Shown one piece after another: positions 11,277-21,800 of a stretch of 64,000 nucleotides of DNA. Every line of letters begins with the position of its first letter. The first letter of the stretch is position 1. Origin of the DNA: Fragilariopsis cylindrus CCMP1102 (lineage: Eukaryota > Bacillariophyta > Bacillariophyceae > Bacillariales > Bacillariaceae); the NCBI GenBank assembly GCA_900095095.1, contig FMBT01000294.1:62001-126000 (forward strand), read 5' to 3'. A program made the translations under genes and the position numbers. The notes under the pieces are model-generated. The model saw nothing but the letters and a program-made list of their open reading frames with translations, ran no database searches and was not told the DNA's origin.

Positions 11277-12254
11277 TCAAAATACTAAGACATCATCACC
11301 TTCATCGGCACTGTGACCACAGTCGTCGTCGTCGTCGTTGTCGTTGTCGATTTCATCAAATCCTTCATTCTCATCTTCCACAAAGTCCCTTCCACTACGA
11401 CCACCACCGCTACCACTGTCCCCGCGGTAGCAGCCATCATCGTTGTCGCTAGAGGAGGACGACGAAACAATGAAATCTGAATTTGAATCTGAATTTGAAT
11501 TTGAATTTGAAACTGATGATCCAGTTCCTCTTCCATTTCCATTTCCACTTTCATTATATTGTTTTTGTTTGTGAAATTTACTTACAATAGATTTTGTGAC
11601 ACTATCAACTGCCATAGAAACTTCTTGTACAATTGAATGCAATTCATCATCCACTGCCAATTGTTGATCCATTGCATTCAATTCTTGCACATATTTCATC
11701 GCTTGATTCATAAGTTGTTGACTGAAAAATCGTTTTAATAATTCTGGTAGTAATATAGATTCAGTTGTAGTTGTTGTTGTTGTTGTTGTTGTTGTTGCAT
11801 TCGTAGCTGTATCCGTAGTCGGGCTTGTAATTGGGACTATCGCGCCGCCGCTATCGGGGGCTGGTGTTGCTGCTGGTGCTGATGCTGGTGCTGATGCTAA
11901 TGCTATTTTCTGTCGTTTTGCATTGTTTTTGTCACTGTCACTATTGCTATTTTGTTTCGACGACAGTAATTCATAACGACGTTGATGTTGCGATAATAAC
12001 TTCATTCGCACTTCATCCTTCTTCCATTTCGATGATAAAATCCATGATACTGGGGCCTTTGATATGAACATGTCATATTCCTCGATTGTCCAATTAAAAT
12101 TAGGAGGACTTTGAAAGCTATTATACCCATAACTATAACACTGTTTTGGATTCTTTGTAACAACAAAAGATGAAATTTGATTCCAGTCATTTGTGCCATA
12201 CAAACTAATTGCTTTTAAAAACACATCATGTTCAAGTTTCGTCCACTGACTCAT
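11277..12254 (-). CDS. SANT/Myb-like DNA-binding protein
   Basis: 325 aa from an ATG. Residues 1-50 form a SANT/Myb-like repeat with three spaced aromatic positions (W4, W24 and an aromatic near 45) and a Gly-Thr-Asn-Asp-Trp turn. A second, poorer repeat begins NFNWTIEEYDMF (residues ~52-90). A Thr-run and Ala/Pro-rich linker follows, then a short helical segment (residues ~165-230, possibly oligomerising), and a C-terminus dominated by Ser, Asn, Gly and Asp. The short tandem repeats SDSNSD and poly-Asp are coded by hexamer and trinucleotide repeats. Likely a nuclear transcription or chromatin factor. The target is unknown. Confidence 0.75.
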   Translation of the reverse strand: MSQWTKLEHDVFLKAISLYGTNDWNQISSFVVTKNPKQCYSYGYNSFQSPPNFNWTIEEYDMFISKAPVSWILSSKWKKDEVRMKLLSQHQRRYELLSSKQNSNSDSDKNNAKRQKIALASAPASAPAATPAPDSGGAIVPITSPTTDTATNATTTTTTTTTTTESILLPELLKRFFSQQLMNQAMKYVQELNAMDQQLAVDDELHSIVQEVSMAVDSVTKSIVSKFHKQKQYNESGNGNGRGTGSSVSNSNSNSDSNSDFIVSSSSSSDNDDGCYRGDSGSGGGRSGRDFVEDENEGFDEIDNDNDDDDDCGHSADEGDDVLVF

Positions 12255-14094
12255 ACTTGTAGTTGTGGTTGCGTTGCTCTGATACTACTATTTTAATAGA
12301 AAATATATTCGTTGTATTGGATTGATGAATACAGTAATTTAATTTCGGTTGCCTTGTTTGTTTGTCGTTGCGTTGCGTTGGTTTTCGGACTGTAGTAATA
12401 ATAATATATTGTGGCGTGTCAAGTTATATATTGCTACAGTGGTGCTCTTTTAATGTTGATATTGATGTTGTCGCTGATTATGGTGATTGAATGATTGAAG
12501 ATGATCGACTCGTAGGCGCCACACCGAATGCTCCGCCTCTCATTAGAAAGTACGAACAAATAGGCACAGACAACGACATGGCACCGAGAGGGCATATTGA
12601 AACCTCTCTTCGGCCTTTTGTGCTCTGGCTGATCGAACGCTTTTTAAATTTAAAAAAAAAACTTTCTCAAACCTAAGTTAGTAAGTTAACGTTGAATTAA
12701 AATCATTTACAGTATAGCAGCTACAGCATGCAAAAATAAAAATTGATTAGAATTGTATAATATTTTCCTATCCCCCCAATCCAAAGATGCCTACAATAAT
12801 AATATATTTATTTGATGTCAGTTATGTAAAACAAGGTGTTTGTTTACCAAATAATATACACAACATCACATTGCAAATTTTACTTGTACTTGCTGGTCAT
12901 TATTCTATTTGAACATACTGCCACATAGTAGTTGTCATCATGGTTGGATAATTGGTAGCTGAAATTTAGCAGTCAGCAGTCAGCAGACACAGCATCTCCC
13001 AGAATAGAATTAGCAGTGCTCAGTCACAATCTTGCTTGTGACAACTGACATCAAAATTGATTCAATCCATTCTACAATTATATTTGAGAAAATTTCCCAG
13101 AGAGTGATATGGGGGCAATGGCAACACATGCTACTAAAATGAACTATAACAGAGCTGTCAACATAATTGTTAGAATATTATTTGGAGAAAGATGAAAAAT
13201 AATTCATTATTTTGGTGTACATTATAAGTGAAGATCTTGAAAGGCAGAAATAATGGTTTGAATGTCTCTCTTTGAGAAATATATCTTCTATTTCTTTTTG
13301 ACAACAACCAAATAACACAAGCAGGAAGGGAACAATGGTGGGCTACTTAAGGTTGGGATAATTAATAATATGGTATAATAAATCCCATCTTCTGTATAGT
13401 GGTAACTAACTGCAAGAATCCAACTACATACCTTTTTTTATGAGTTGTTAACTATTTAAAACTTTGAGTGGTATCACTATTACTAGACTTACATTGCATA
13501 CTAGATATAACTAAGTTCTTCCATTTTTTAGTACCAACACAATTCCAGCGCATTGAAAAAGAAAATGTGTTCCACCAAATGGTTTCAAATAGTGTTCTTT
13601 TTACTATTTTGTTTCTTCCAGCAATATTGCTGGCCCTGAATGCTCCGGACATTTATGTTCTAGTTTCCATAGGATGGTGGTATGAAGTACAATTTCTAAA
13701 TAACAGGGTGCTGCACACAATAACTCTTTCCATCACCAAGTACCTGATGGTCAGGAAGATATGGGTGTATGCAAGCTGGTAGGACTATACAAAAAGACAC
13801 ATTATACTACATACCGTACAGTACTGTAGTGAATTTTTTATTAGTGTACAGTACTGTACTTACAAATAAAATAAATAGTGCACAAATTGCGCGCGACGCC
13901 ACGTCACGCTAAACAACGGACGAGGAAAGAAATGAACGAAGAAAACCACTTAATTTTCAAAATATTTCTCATTCTTGTTTTTCATTTCTTATCATTGTTG
14001 GCTTCACATTCATGCCTGTAATAGAAATCAACTCACAAAACAGCAGCTACTGAGAATTCTCTTCCGTCCTATCTCTTGTTATATTAAAGTCATC
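12255..14094. other. Long intergenic region, no confident gene
   Basis: About 1.8 kb between divergent genes. There is a 61-codon ATG ORF at 12491-12676 (+), and overlapping 66- and ~100-codon frames on opposite strands at 13452-13782. None shows a domain, signal peptide or convincing codon pattern. The GC content rises locally at 12510-12620. The right-hand end should contain the promoter of the gene starting at 14095. Confidence 0.5.
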
Positions 14095-15624
14095 ATGAAC
14101 AATCCAATCGATAACAACAACAATGCTTCGTTTGAAGATCGTCATTTTCTTTCCGATCCACGTCCCATACCTTCTCTTGAACTCGCGACGTGGGACGTAG
14201 ATATTTTACGACAGGGAGTTGATACGCCCATCATGACTATCAGAGTCGACGAAGTTGTGTTGCCTCCAAGGAAAAACAAAAAGAAAACTATTTGGAAGTT
14301 ACCTGATTCCATCGAAACAATACCAAAATTTGGTACTCAAGACAAGCGCCGGATCTTTGATCTTTTTCGTGAGAAGAAAAAGGAATTAAAGAAATTGAAA
14401 AACAAACAACGAGCGTACCGTAGAGCGTCGACGATCGAGGCAATGAGTGGTGGTGATGAGAGTATCAGTTGTAGTAATGATTTTAGTGAGAATAATGTGG
14501 GAGATAATAGCGATGATGAAAGTTCAACTAATACCACTAAGAAGGACCCCTATCCTCCCAGAAATGGATCAAAGGGACCATCGAAGGAAACGTCGATCGA
14601 CAACAACAGCGAACTCCATAATGCACATCGAAGATCCGAGGTAACAATAAAAGATAGTTCAATCTGTGATAATGGTGCTCCTCCTCCTCCTGGATTTGGC
14701 AGTCTATCCATTTCAGAACCCGTCTATGACGAAAGAAGAAACGGTTTAGAAAATAAAGCGCCAACGACGACGTCTCTTCCTAGTCATCCGCCACCACCGC
14801 CGCCACCACCTCCTGGACTATTGCCGCACGCAAAACAACAGTCTCCGAATTCTACGGCCGCTATCGATGGTCATAATCATCAGCAAAATTCACATTCAGC
14901 ACCGTCGTCATCAACTCCTCCTCCTCCTCCTCCCGGATTGCAGCAAAATGGACAACATCATCAGCATAATCGTCAATCATCTCCTACCCCACCACAACAT
15001 CATCGTCAATATTCTCCACCACCGCGACCGCCACCTACCGTAGGACCTTGTTTCATTCTTCCACCCAACGCTCCCCCGGGATCGACACTAGGAAAATATG
15101 TCACGGAATCCTACTATATGCTACTCCGGAATAGTTTGATTCGTGAACTCGATGCTTACTATTACAACCCGTCGAAAAACGACAGCAATAGTAACAATGA
15201 CAACGAGACCGCTGTGGCTACTACTAATACTGTGTATAAAGCGGTAATGGTTGGTGGTGCTCACGCAGTGTGTGCTACACAACAAGATCGACTAATGCAA
15301 CTCCAAACTTTTGCTGGAATCGAAATGCGAATTAAAGGAGTTCAACAGCAACCAACTACCGGGGAGGGTGTACTCATTCTAATCACGGGCGTGAGCATTC
15401 GAGTCGCAGCAACTACAGGGACCGCGGCTGAAACGAATGGACAGCAGCAGCAACAGAAGCAAATTATCTTACCTTTTTGTCACACATTGATCCTAACACC
15501 CGTATTGACGACGGTAGCGGCATCGACTATTCCAAATAATGATACCGCCACTAATACATATACCACCAAAATCGGTTATCAAATCCTAAACGACAACCTT
15601 ATAATTTTGACTGGAGACGATTGA
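14095..15624 (+). CDS. NTF2-like domain protein with proline-rich region
   Basis: 509 aa. The open frame extends to 13975, but I chose the ATG at 14095 because the upstream part looks like UTR. Residues ~60-105 are a basic helical segment (many Lys/Arg), possibly a nuclear localisation or RNA-contact region. Residues ~190-320 hold several poly-Pro/Gly-Leu runs (PPPPPPPPGL type), candidate ligands for SH3, WW or EVH1 domains. The last ~185 residues look like an NTF2-like fold: YVTESYYMLLRNSLIREL and a Tyr-Tyr-Tyr helix, then beta strands ending in ILPFCHTLILTPV and GYQILNDNLIIL. This resembles NTF2 domains of G3BP and NXF/NXT proteins, which act in stress granules and mRNA export. The specific assignment is not made. 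Confidence 0.7.
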   Translation: MNNPIDNNNNASFEDRHFLSDPRPIPSLELATWDVDILRQGVDTPIMTIRVDEVVLPPRKNKKKTIWKLPDSIETIPKFGTQDKRRIFDLFREKKKELKKLKNKQRAYRRASTIEAMSGGDESISCSNDFSENNVGDNSDDESSTNTTKKDPYPPRNGSKGPSKETSIDNNSELHNAHRRSEVTIKDSSICDNGAPPPPGFGSLSISEPVYDERRNGLENKAPTTTSLPSHPPPPPPPPPGLLPHAKQQSPNSTAAIDGHNHQQNSHSAPSSSTPPPPPPGLQQNGQHHQHNRQSSPTPPQHHRQYSPPPRPPPTVGPCFILPPNAPPGSTLGKYVTESYYMLLRNSLIRELDAYYYNPSKNDSNSNNDNETAVATTNTVYKAVMVGGAHAVCATQQDRLMQLQTFAGIEMRIKGVQQQPTTGEGVLILITGVSIRVAATTGTAAETNGQQQQQKQIILPFCHTLILTPVLTTVAASTIPNNDTATNTYTTKIGYQILNDNLIILTGDD

Positions 15625-16440
15625 TGCATCAAAAGGAATATTCTCAATACAAAAATAGCAATAGGTCTCGTTATCTCTCCTTCGATGCGATACAAAAAGA
15701 AAAAGTGCACGACGGTATCATGTTGAGTGCATAGAACTATATGAATCGTATATAATTTTTATAGCTAAATTGGCGAAATAATGTATCTTCGGAAATTATC
15801 TCAAAAACACGAAGGCACTACGAGTTCCATTATTTCTCTCATGATGCGGTACGTAATATGATGATAGTTTCAAGCTAAAAGGAAAAGTGAACTTTGGTAT
15901 TCAGTATTAAAGTGGTAGATAATATTAATCCGGTCGTGTGGTTTTGCGAGAAAGAGCGAGAAGGATCATTCCTGGCAACCACAAAGATATAAAAATCAAT
16001 ATAATTTGCAGGAAATATGATGTCATAACTTTAAGCTTCCCCGTAGTTGACGGTATAAGACCGCATCTATAAATCACGGCACTAACGTAGGATAAATAAA
16101 CCATTGGAATTCCCGTCGATATCCCAAAATATATGGCTGCTTGAGTTCGATTGATTCATTCGGCGAAAATAAATAATTATTGGAGTACATTGTACTACTT
16201 GTACTAACTGTACTTACAGTATCGAAGTAGTATGGAGGGAATAAAGTTCGTGACTGATTTACCGGGACCGACACGGTCATGAGCCACTCATTCGAATCAC
16301 ACTTTTAAATTTAGATTTTTATGATTTTTATGCATTCCGCTTTACCTCCGACGTCCATCATATTACCCCATTTTAAAACAACCAAAGAGATAACAATCGA
16401 CGTAAAAATTACAGGTATCGCTGATCAATATTTTTATATA
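15625..16440. other. Intergenic region between two plus-strand genes
   Basis: About 0.8 kb, with no domain on either strand. A minus-strand 68-codon frame at 16074-16280 is unsupported. The segment 16321-16440 is an in-frame extension of the next gene but is more likely its 5' UTR. Confidence 0.6.
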
Positions 16441-17844
16441 ATGACATGGCAAAGAAATAATAATCGGATAGCAATCATATCTCTGCAATTGACGACAATA
16501 ATATCAATTTTCTGTTCGAATGCGAATTTCGGATATGCTTTCAATCATTATTTTTCGACATCAATAGTAAGAATAAAATCATGTGGTAGTAGTGGTCATC
16601 TCCAATTTTCATCATCGTGCGCCGGTAATAGTCTAAAAGGCGCTGGTGATGAGCAACGTCGGGTGGGGGGAACAATGAAAGCAGCACATCCCGATGGTCG
16701 AGCTTATGATTATGATGATGATTCTAGTAGAAGCCAATATTACTACAAACCAGAACCGAATGCGGGCCCTATATCAGAATCTTGTAAATTTACGGAAAAA
16801 CAAATCAATTTTTTCTTAAATAAACGGCGAGAATGTAAACGAACGAAGCAATTCGATAAGGCAGATCAGATATTGATTGGATTGAATCAGAATGGTGTGT
16901 ACGTACACGACAAACGTCGAGAATGGCGTGCTGACGGAGAGAATTATTTCGGTCGGAGTGTATACAACATTCATACTAATTACGTCCTTCGGGGTGGAAC
17001 GTATGGCTTATTAACAGAAATGGATATTCAAGATATTTCAAAACTACTCGAAGCTCGATCGTATGCTAAACGAAATAAAGAATATCCTCGGTCTGATGGC
17101 ATTACTGATATCTTGAAAACAAAATATAGTGTCAAGGTTGATGATAAGAATAGAGAATGGTCCGTCCAACATAATCCTACTAATACTGATAGTGATAATG
17201 TTGCAAATGATTATATTTATGTCCCATCACCACTTGCACCACTAGATCATCCTACCCATACAATGAGTGACGAATTAAAAACACAAATAGCTCAACAATT
17301 ATCGGATCGGGTTTCGTTACGGATGCAAAAAGATTACCATTCGGCAGATAAAATACGAGATGAACTAATGGAAAATTTCTCAATTGCTATTGATGATAGA
17401 ACAAAAGAATGGAAAGTGGTTGAGTTAAGTGACGATGAAAATTTTGAATATGTATATGATCCATTTGTGAATGGAGCGAATCTCTCGCAAAGATCAGCGT
17501 TTGTTAGAGAAGGAAATGATAGGAATAATAGTCACAATAATGTAGAAATATCCAACAGCGAATCAGTATCAGAAAAGCAAGATCATGAACTAGCTTTGCC
17601 GTCATCTTCCTTCGACGATCTAGATATCTCCCTATCAAAGATATTTTCTGATGAAGAAATAATTGACGAAGACGGAGAAAACAATAATGTTGTTGAATCA
17701 GAGGAGGAGGAGCTTCAACAGAAAAAGATAAAGTTGTTGAACTCTCTTACTGTGGTCAAACTAAAAGAACAGTTACGAGAAGCAGGGTTGCCCGTAAGTG
17801 GGAAGAAAACAGACTTGGTCGAACGCTTACTAATAAATACATGA
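16441..17844 (+). CDS. Plastid-type protein with three CysRS-like modules and a C-terminal SAP domain
   Basis: 467 aa from the ATG at 16441, chosen because it opens a signal peptide that ends Gly-Tyr-Ala-Phe, the diatom plastid-import type. Three copies of a ~43-residue module follow at about residues 120-163, 200-242 and 283-326. Each has R-x(6)-K-x-[FY]-x(2)-[AS]-D-x-I-x(3)-L, then a [YSI]-[SVG]-[IV] strand and a D-[DK]-[RK]-x-[RK]-E-W end. This pattern resembles the C-terminal appended region of cysteinyl-tRNA synthetase and related small plant/algal proteins. An acidic linker leads to a SAP motif at ~433-466 (LTVVKLKEQLREAGLPVSG, ending KTDLVERL). SAP domains bind nucleic acid. An organellar nucleic-acid-binding role is inferred. 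The gene is tail-to-tail with the ABC transporter, 258 bp apart. Confidence 0.75.
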   Translation: MTWQRNNNRIAIISLQLTTIISIFCSNANFGYAFNHYFSTSIVRIKSCGSSGHLQFSSSCAGNSLKGAGDEQRRVGGTMKAAHPDGRAYDYDDDSSRSQYYYKPEPNAGPISESCKFTEKQINFFLNKRRECKRTKQFDKADQILIGLNQNGVYVHDKRREWRADGENYFGRSVYNIHTNYVLRGGTYGLLTEMDIQDISKLLEARSYAKRNKEYPRSDGITDILKTKYSVKVDDKNREWSVQHNPTNTDSDNVANDYIYVPSPLAPLDHPTHTMSDELKTQIAQQLSDRVSLRMQKDYHSADKIRDELMENFSIAIDDRTKEWKVVELSDDENFEYVYDPFVNGANLSQRSAFVREGNDRNNSHNNVEISNSESVSEKQDHELALPSSSFDDLDISLSKIFSDEEIIDEDGENNNVVESEEEELQQKKIKLLNSLTVVKLKEQLREAGLPVSGKKTDLVERLLINT

Positions 17845-18102
17845 CCAATATCGATAAGATGGGAATAAAAAGCAATGTCAATGCCAGTGAAAGAATAAAG
17901 CTCATATGTTATTCTACTAATAGGTCCTAGTAGACAAACTGAATATCAATCGACTACGCTTCACAATTACATATCAAAAATTGTTTAGATAATTAGTATC
18001 TATTTCTAGTAGCGTCTTTCTCTATATCTGTTAAATACTAGTGAAGATTTATTTCTTCTTCTTTTCAATTATGCGAAACTATAATATAAATTCTTTTTTC
18101 TT

Positions 18103-20739
18103 CTATTCTTCGTCAATCGAAAAGTCAGTTGGCAATAACTTTTGTATCGTGCCAGCGGAAACATCTCGCATCATCGTACTCTGTCGTTTGATCAAGTCTT
18201 GGTACCTACGACAACCAGTGAGAAGTTCCTCGTGAGTACCGACGTCGACAATTTTGCGATTGTCCATGACAACGATTTGATCGGCACATTGAATAGTCGA
18301 TAGACGATGGGCAACAATCACCACTGTACGACCGATCATAGCATTTTCAATCGCCTTTTGAACTAATGAAGACAAAATGGAGAGAAATAGCAGGTGAGGA
18401 ACAAACGATGCTATAATTTTTATTTGGATAGGTCAATATTTCAAGCACGGTAAATGGGACCGTTGATAAAATGTTCCTTACCTTCGTGCTCTGATTCGGC
18501 GTCAAGTGCACTGGTGGCTATTTTTTCAAAAGTGCATAGTGAGAAGAAGAGGAAGAAAAAAGGAGAGAAATGTGGAGAAATGAAATCAAATGAGTTATCC
18601 TGCTCGAGGCATAACCAGATCACCAAAAATAAAGATGACAATTACGTTGCAGAATCGAAGTATAGAGCAATTGTGGAAAACTGCTAGTAGACTAGTAGCA
18701 ATTGTGAAGTACTACAATGAAGCGTACGTACCTTCATCGAGTAACAGAATCCTACAATTCGTCAACAAGGCACGAGCGATAGCAATCCGTTGCTTCTGTC
18801 CTCCACTCAATGTGATCCCCCGTTCTCCGACCAATGTATCGTATCCAAGTGGCCACGAAGAGACAAAGTCGTGTGCGTTTGCGTCACGACATGCGTTTTC
18901 AATTTCCGTCTGAGTAATTTTGTCAGCAGCGGCTTCAGACAGGCCGTATGTTAAGTTTTCTCGAATTGTCATTCCAAAAAGTTGTGGTTCTTGTTGGACG
19001 TAGCCAATTTGTGACCTCAACCACTCCATATCAAGATCTGTGATGTCGATACCGTCAAGTGTTATAGTCCCCGCTTCGGTGTCATAGAATCGTTGAATCA
19101 AACTCACAACAGTACTCTTACCGGAACCAGAACTACCCACGAGAGCAGTTGTGGTGTTCTTCTCGAGAGACAGGGAAAAAGCGTTCAACACTAAAACGTC
19201 CGGTCTGGTCGGATAACTGTTGATACAAATTAAGTATAAGTAAAACAAATAAAATAGGAAATTGAGATTAGACATTTTTGCTTGTACAGCAATTGAACTT
19301 CCATTAGCCGTCGATAATACTTACGAAAACATGACGTTATCAAACACGATGTTCCCTTCCATTGGAGAAGTAGGAACGATGGCCTGCTTATTGGTGTTAC
19401 CCGTATTGTCACTGTCGTTAGAATTTTCGTGGTTTTTGATTTTCGGTTGGCGTTCCAAAAGATAGAAGACCCTGCCGCTTGCGCCTACTGCAGAAAGCAA
19501 TTGGGCTGCATTATTGACAGTAGATCCGATCGCAGCTCCGATGATAAAGACATACGACTGAAATGCTGTCAGCCCACCTAGAGTTAACGAGCCTTCAATA
19601 GTGACTAGATAAAACCCATACCACAGGCTACAATACAAAAATGTAAATGCACCACCAAATACTAAGGCATATAATCCAATTTGCGTGATTTGTTTCTTCA
19701 CTCCTACATCATACGTAGTGTCTTCTTTCTCTGTGTCGTTGTTATTTTTGCTCTTGTTACCACCATCGTTACTATTATTACTATTTTCATCGGGATTACC
19801 TATCTTTTCAGTGTATCGAGATAATTCTTTAGGTTCCGAAGCAAAACTTTGTACTGTTCGGATATTCCCTAACGCTTCCGTCGATCGAGTTTGTGCATCA
19901 CCTAATGCATCCTGATAACGTTTGCTTAACGCTGCAAGACGTTGTCCGAATGGTATAGCAAACAAACATAAAACAGCCATACCAGATAATGCCACCGATG
20001 TTAATTTTGCATTAATATAATACATTAAAATGACTGCAAAAATAACTTTCACAAACCCCACCAAAGATTCTGGTGCGTATGTGGATACAGCCGATTGTAA
20101 TAGTTGTGTATCCGATCCTAACCGACTGACAATTTCACCGGTCTTATGTTCATCGAAGAAACCAATTTCCTGTTTGAGAACACTGGCATATACCTGTCGA
20201 CGTAGTCGTGCCACTAATCGTTCCCCCAATACTCCTAAAATAATCCCACGAGCAACTCCCGCAAGTTGAGATAGAATAAATACCCCGATCGCTGTCCCCA
20301 TCCAAAGATTTATTTCTGACATTGTCACCTCTGCTGCATCATCATTTTCAATAGTAGTAGTCGCGAGACTGCTGTCACTGCTACTACTGATGCTGGTACC
20401 CAGATCAATAAAATAAGTTTGAAGTGCATCGTAGGCAAGTGCAACAATTAATGGTATTGTCAACGATGCTGCTTCCGAAACCACCATCAAAATCAATCCT
20501 AATACCAACAAGGGTAATTCCGTACGAATCAGAGAAAAGATTTTCGATGCGGTCGGTGTCACCGATCGGAGTGGTTGTTTATCGGTTGTGGCGGTCGTTT
20601 TGGATGAAATTGAACCAGCATCCTCGGTGATACCGTCATCATCCTCATCTGGAGTAGTATCGACCGTAGGAATCGTTGCCTCAATGACGACGTCATCCTC
20701 ATTTTTCATTGTGTCGTTTTCTTTCTGCGTGATTGTCAT
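18103..20739 (-). CDS. ABCB-type half ABC transporter (4 exons)
   Basis: Spliced CDS complement(join(18103..18362, 18482..18517, 18732..19216, 19325..20739)), 731 aa. All junctions are GT-AG and in phase; the third exon is only 36 bp and restores the D-loop, [11 protein letters not shown]. Residues 1-75 are acidic and disordered, followed by the six-helix ABC membrane domain, including [14 protein letters not shown] and [10 protein letters not shown] typical of the B family. A low-complexity Asn/Lys/Glu insertion sits in the cytoplasmic loop. The nucleotide-binding domain has Walker [10 protein letters not shown], the Q-loop YVQQEP, signature LSGGQKQR, Walker B ILLLDE and the switch His in VAHRLSTI. 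Half-size, so it should dimerise. It resembles TAP/ABCB8/ABCB10 relatives. No clear targeting peptide, so membrane location and substrate are unknown. Confidence 0.93.
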
Positions 20740-21189
20740 CGCTATACCCGTATCGTGGTCACAAATGTATTATTGTATTGAGTAGGTATCGTATTTCTAT
20801 CGAATTACAGATTCGATTCTGATTTTGTGTGAAAAGAAAGAAAAATTTGAGATGGAAACGACAAATTGATAGACGATTTCTGGAGATTCAGTCAGTAATC
20901 GGTAGTCAGTATCTATGCAGGAATTATGACGTGTAAAATCTGACACAAAAATGAGCTATTTTGCTATTTTATTTCGCCGAGAATTGAGGGCACGACTCAA
21001 AGAGGGGGGCAAAAGTGGTATGTATCTAATTAGGAGGCACAATTTTGACCCACAAACTTAGCTTGTTTACTCGCAAACAATACCGTTCTTAGCACCGGTA
21101 CTAACTTCAGTACTATATATAAATTATTATTGTTGTTTAAAAGTTGCCGCTTTACTCCTCTCTGTCTTAACAACATATAGGCATCTTTC
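20740..21189. other. Intergenic upstream flank of the ABC transporter
   Basis: This should contain the ABC transporter promoter. No domain is visible in any frame. AT-rich sequence near 21110-21135 precedes the retroelement relic. Confidence 0.55.
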
Positions 21190-21370
21190 CGTCCACATCT
21201 CTTGTACAATAGGAACCATGGTCTCTTAATTTTCTTCAAGTCACATACGCTTTTTGTTGTATTTTCCATTGCTTTGAGAATTTTCCTCCTAGTAAATTGT
21301 CCCAACCTATTACTGTCTGTTCATCTATGAGTAAGTCATATAGTTTGTCACAATTCTCCCTTAATTATGA
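21190..21370 (-). pseudogene. Degraded retroelement fragment (RT-associated C-terminal motif)
   Basis: The minus strand encodes, with interruptions, a short stretch around LIDEQTVIGWDNLLGGKFSK followed by Q-W-K-I-Q-Q-K-A-Y. The spacing of Ile-Gly-Trp, Leu-x-Gly-[KR]-x-Ser, Trp-x(3)-Gln and Tyr matches a motif I associate with proteins of diatom and oomycete retroelements. Several stop codons (TGA, TAG) interrupt the frame downstream. The fragment is short, so the class of element is not determined. It lies directly upstream of the unusually GC-rich P450 gene. Confidence 0.4.
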
Positions 21371-21800
21371 TTCTCGTGAAACAGCTTCTTTGCCACAGAA
21401 AGAAGACACGACACCTCGTATCTATTCAACGTCTTCCACAGAGTACACTACAATATTTCCAATGCCAACTCATTCTCTTGAGTAGAAGTTATTCTCTTGT
21501 GGCGGTTGCGCTTGATCAAACCAATCGTGCCATTTGAACACAGTATTATTATTATTATTATTTCATCTTCAACGGCAATCGAAGTAAAGTTCTACGATAC
21601 GTTCGTCGGCGACTTGCGATTCGTGGTTTTTTCATCGCCGGTTTTGGTCGTTTTCGGGATCTGGAAATAAATAACTCTTGAAGAAACGAGGAAGCATAGC
21701 AATAACAAACATCTGCTTTCACAATTTTGATTTCGATCATTACCAAATTCCAATAAAAACAGAAGAAAGTTCCACCTATCCAAATAGTTGTCTGCCAACA

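Noticed and set aside
13452-13782. Overlapping frames on both strands considered as a transposase remnant
   Set aside because: No catalytic triad, inverted ends or known motif could be found in any frame.
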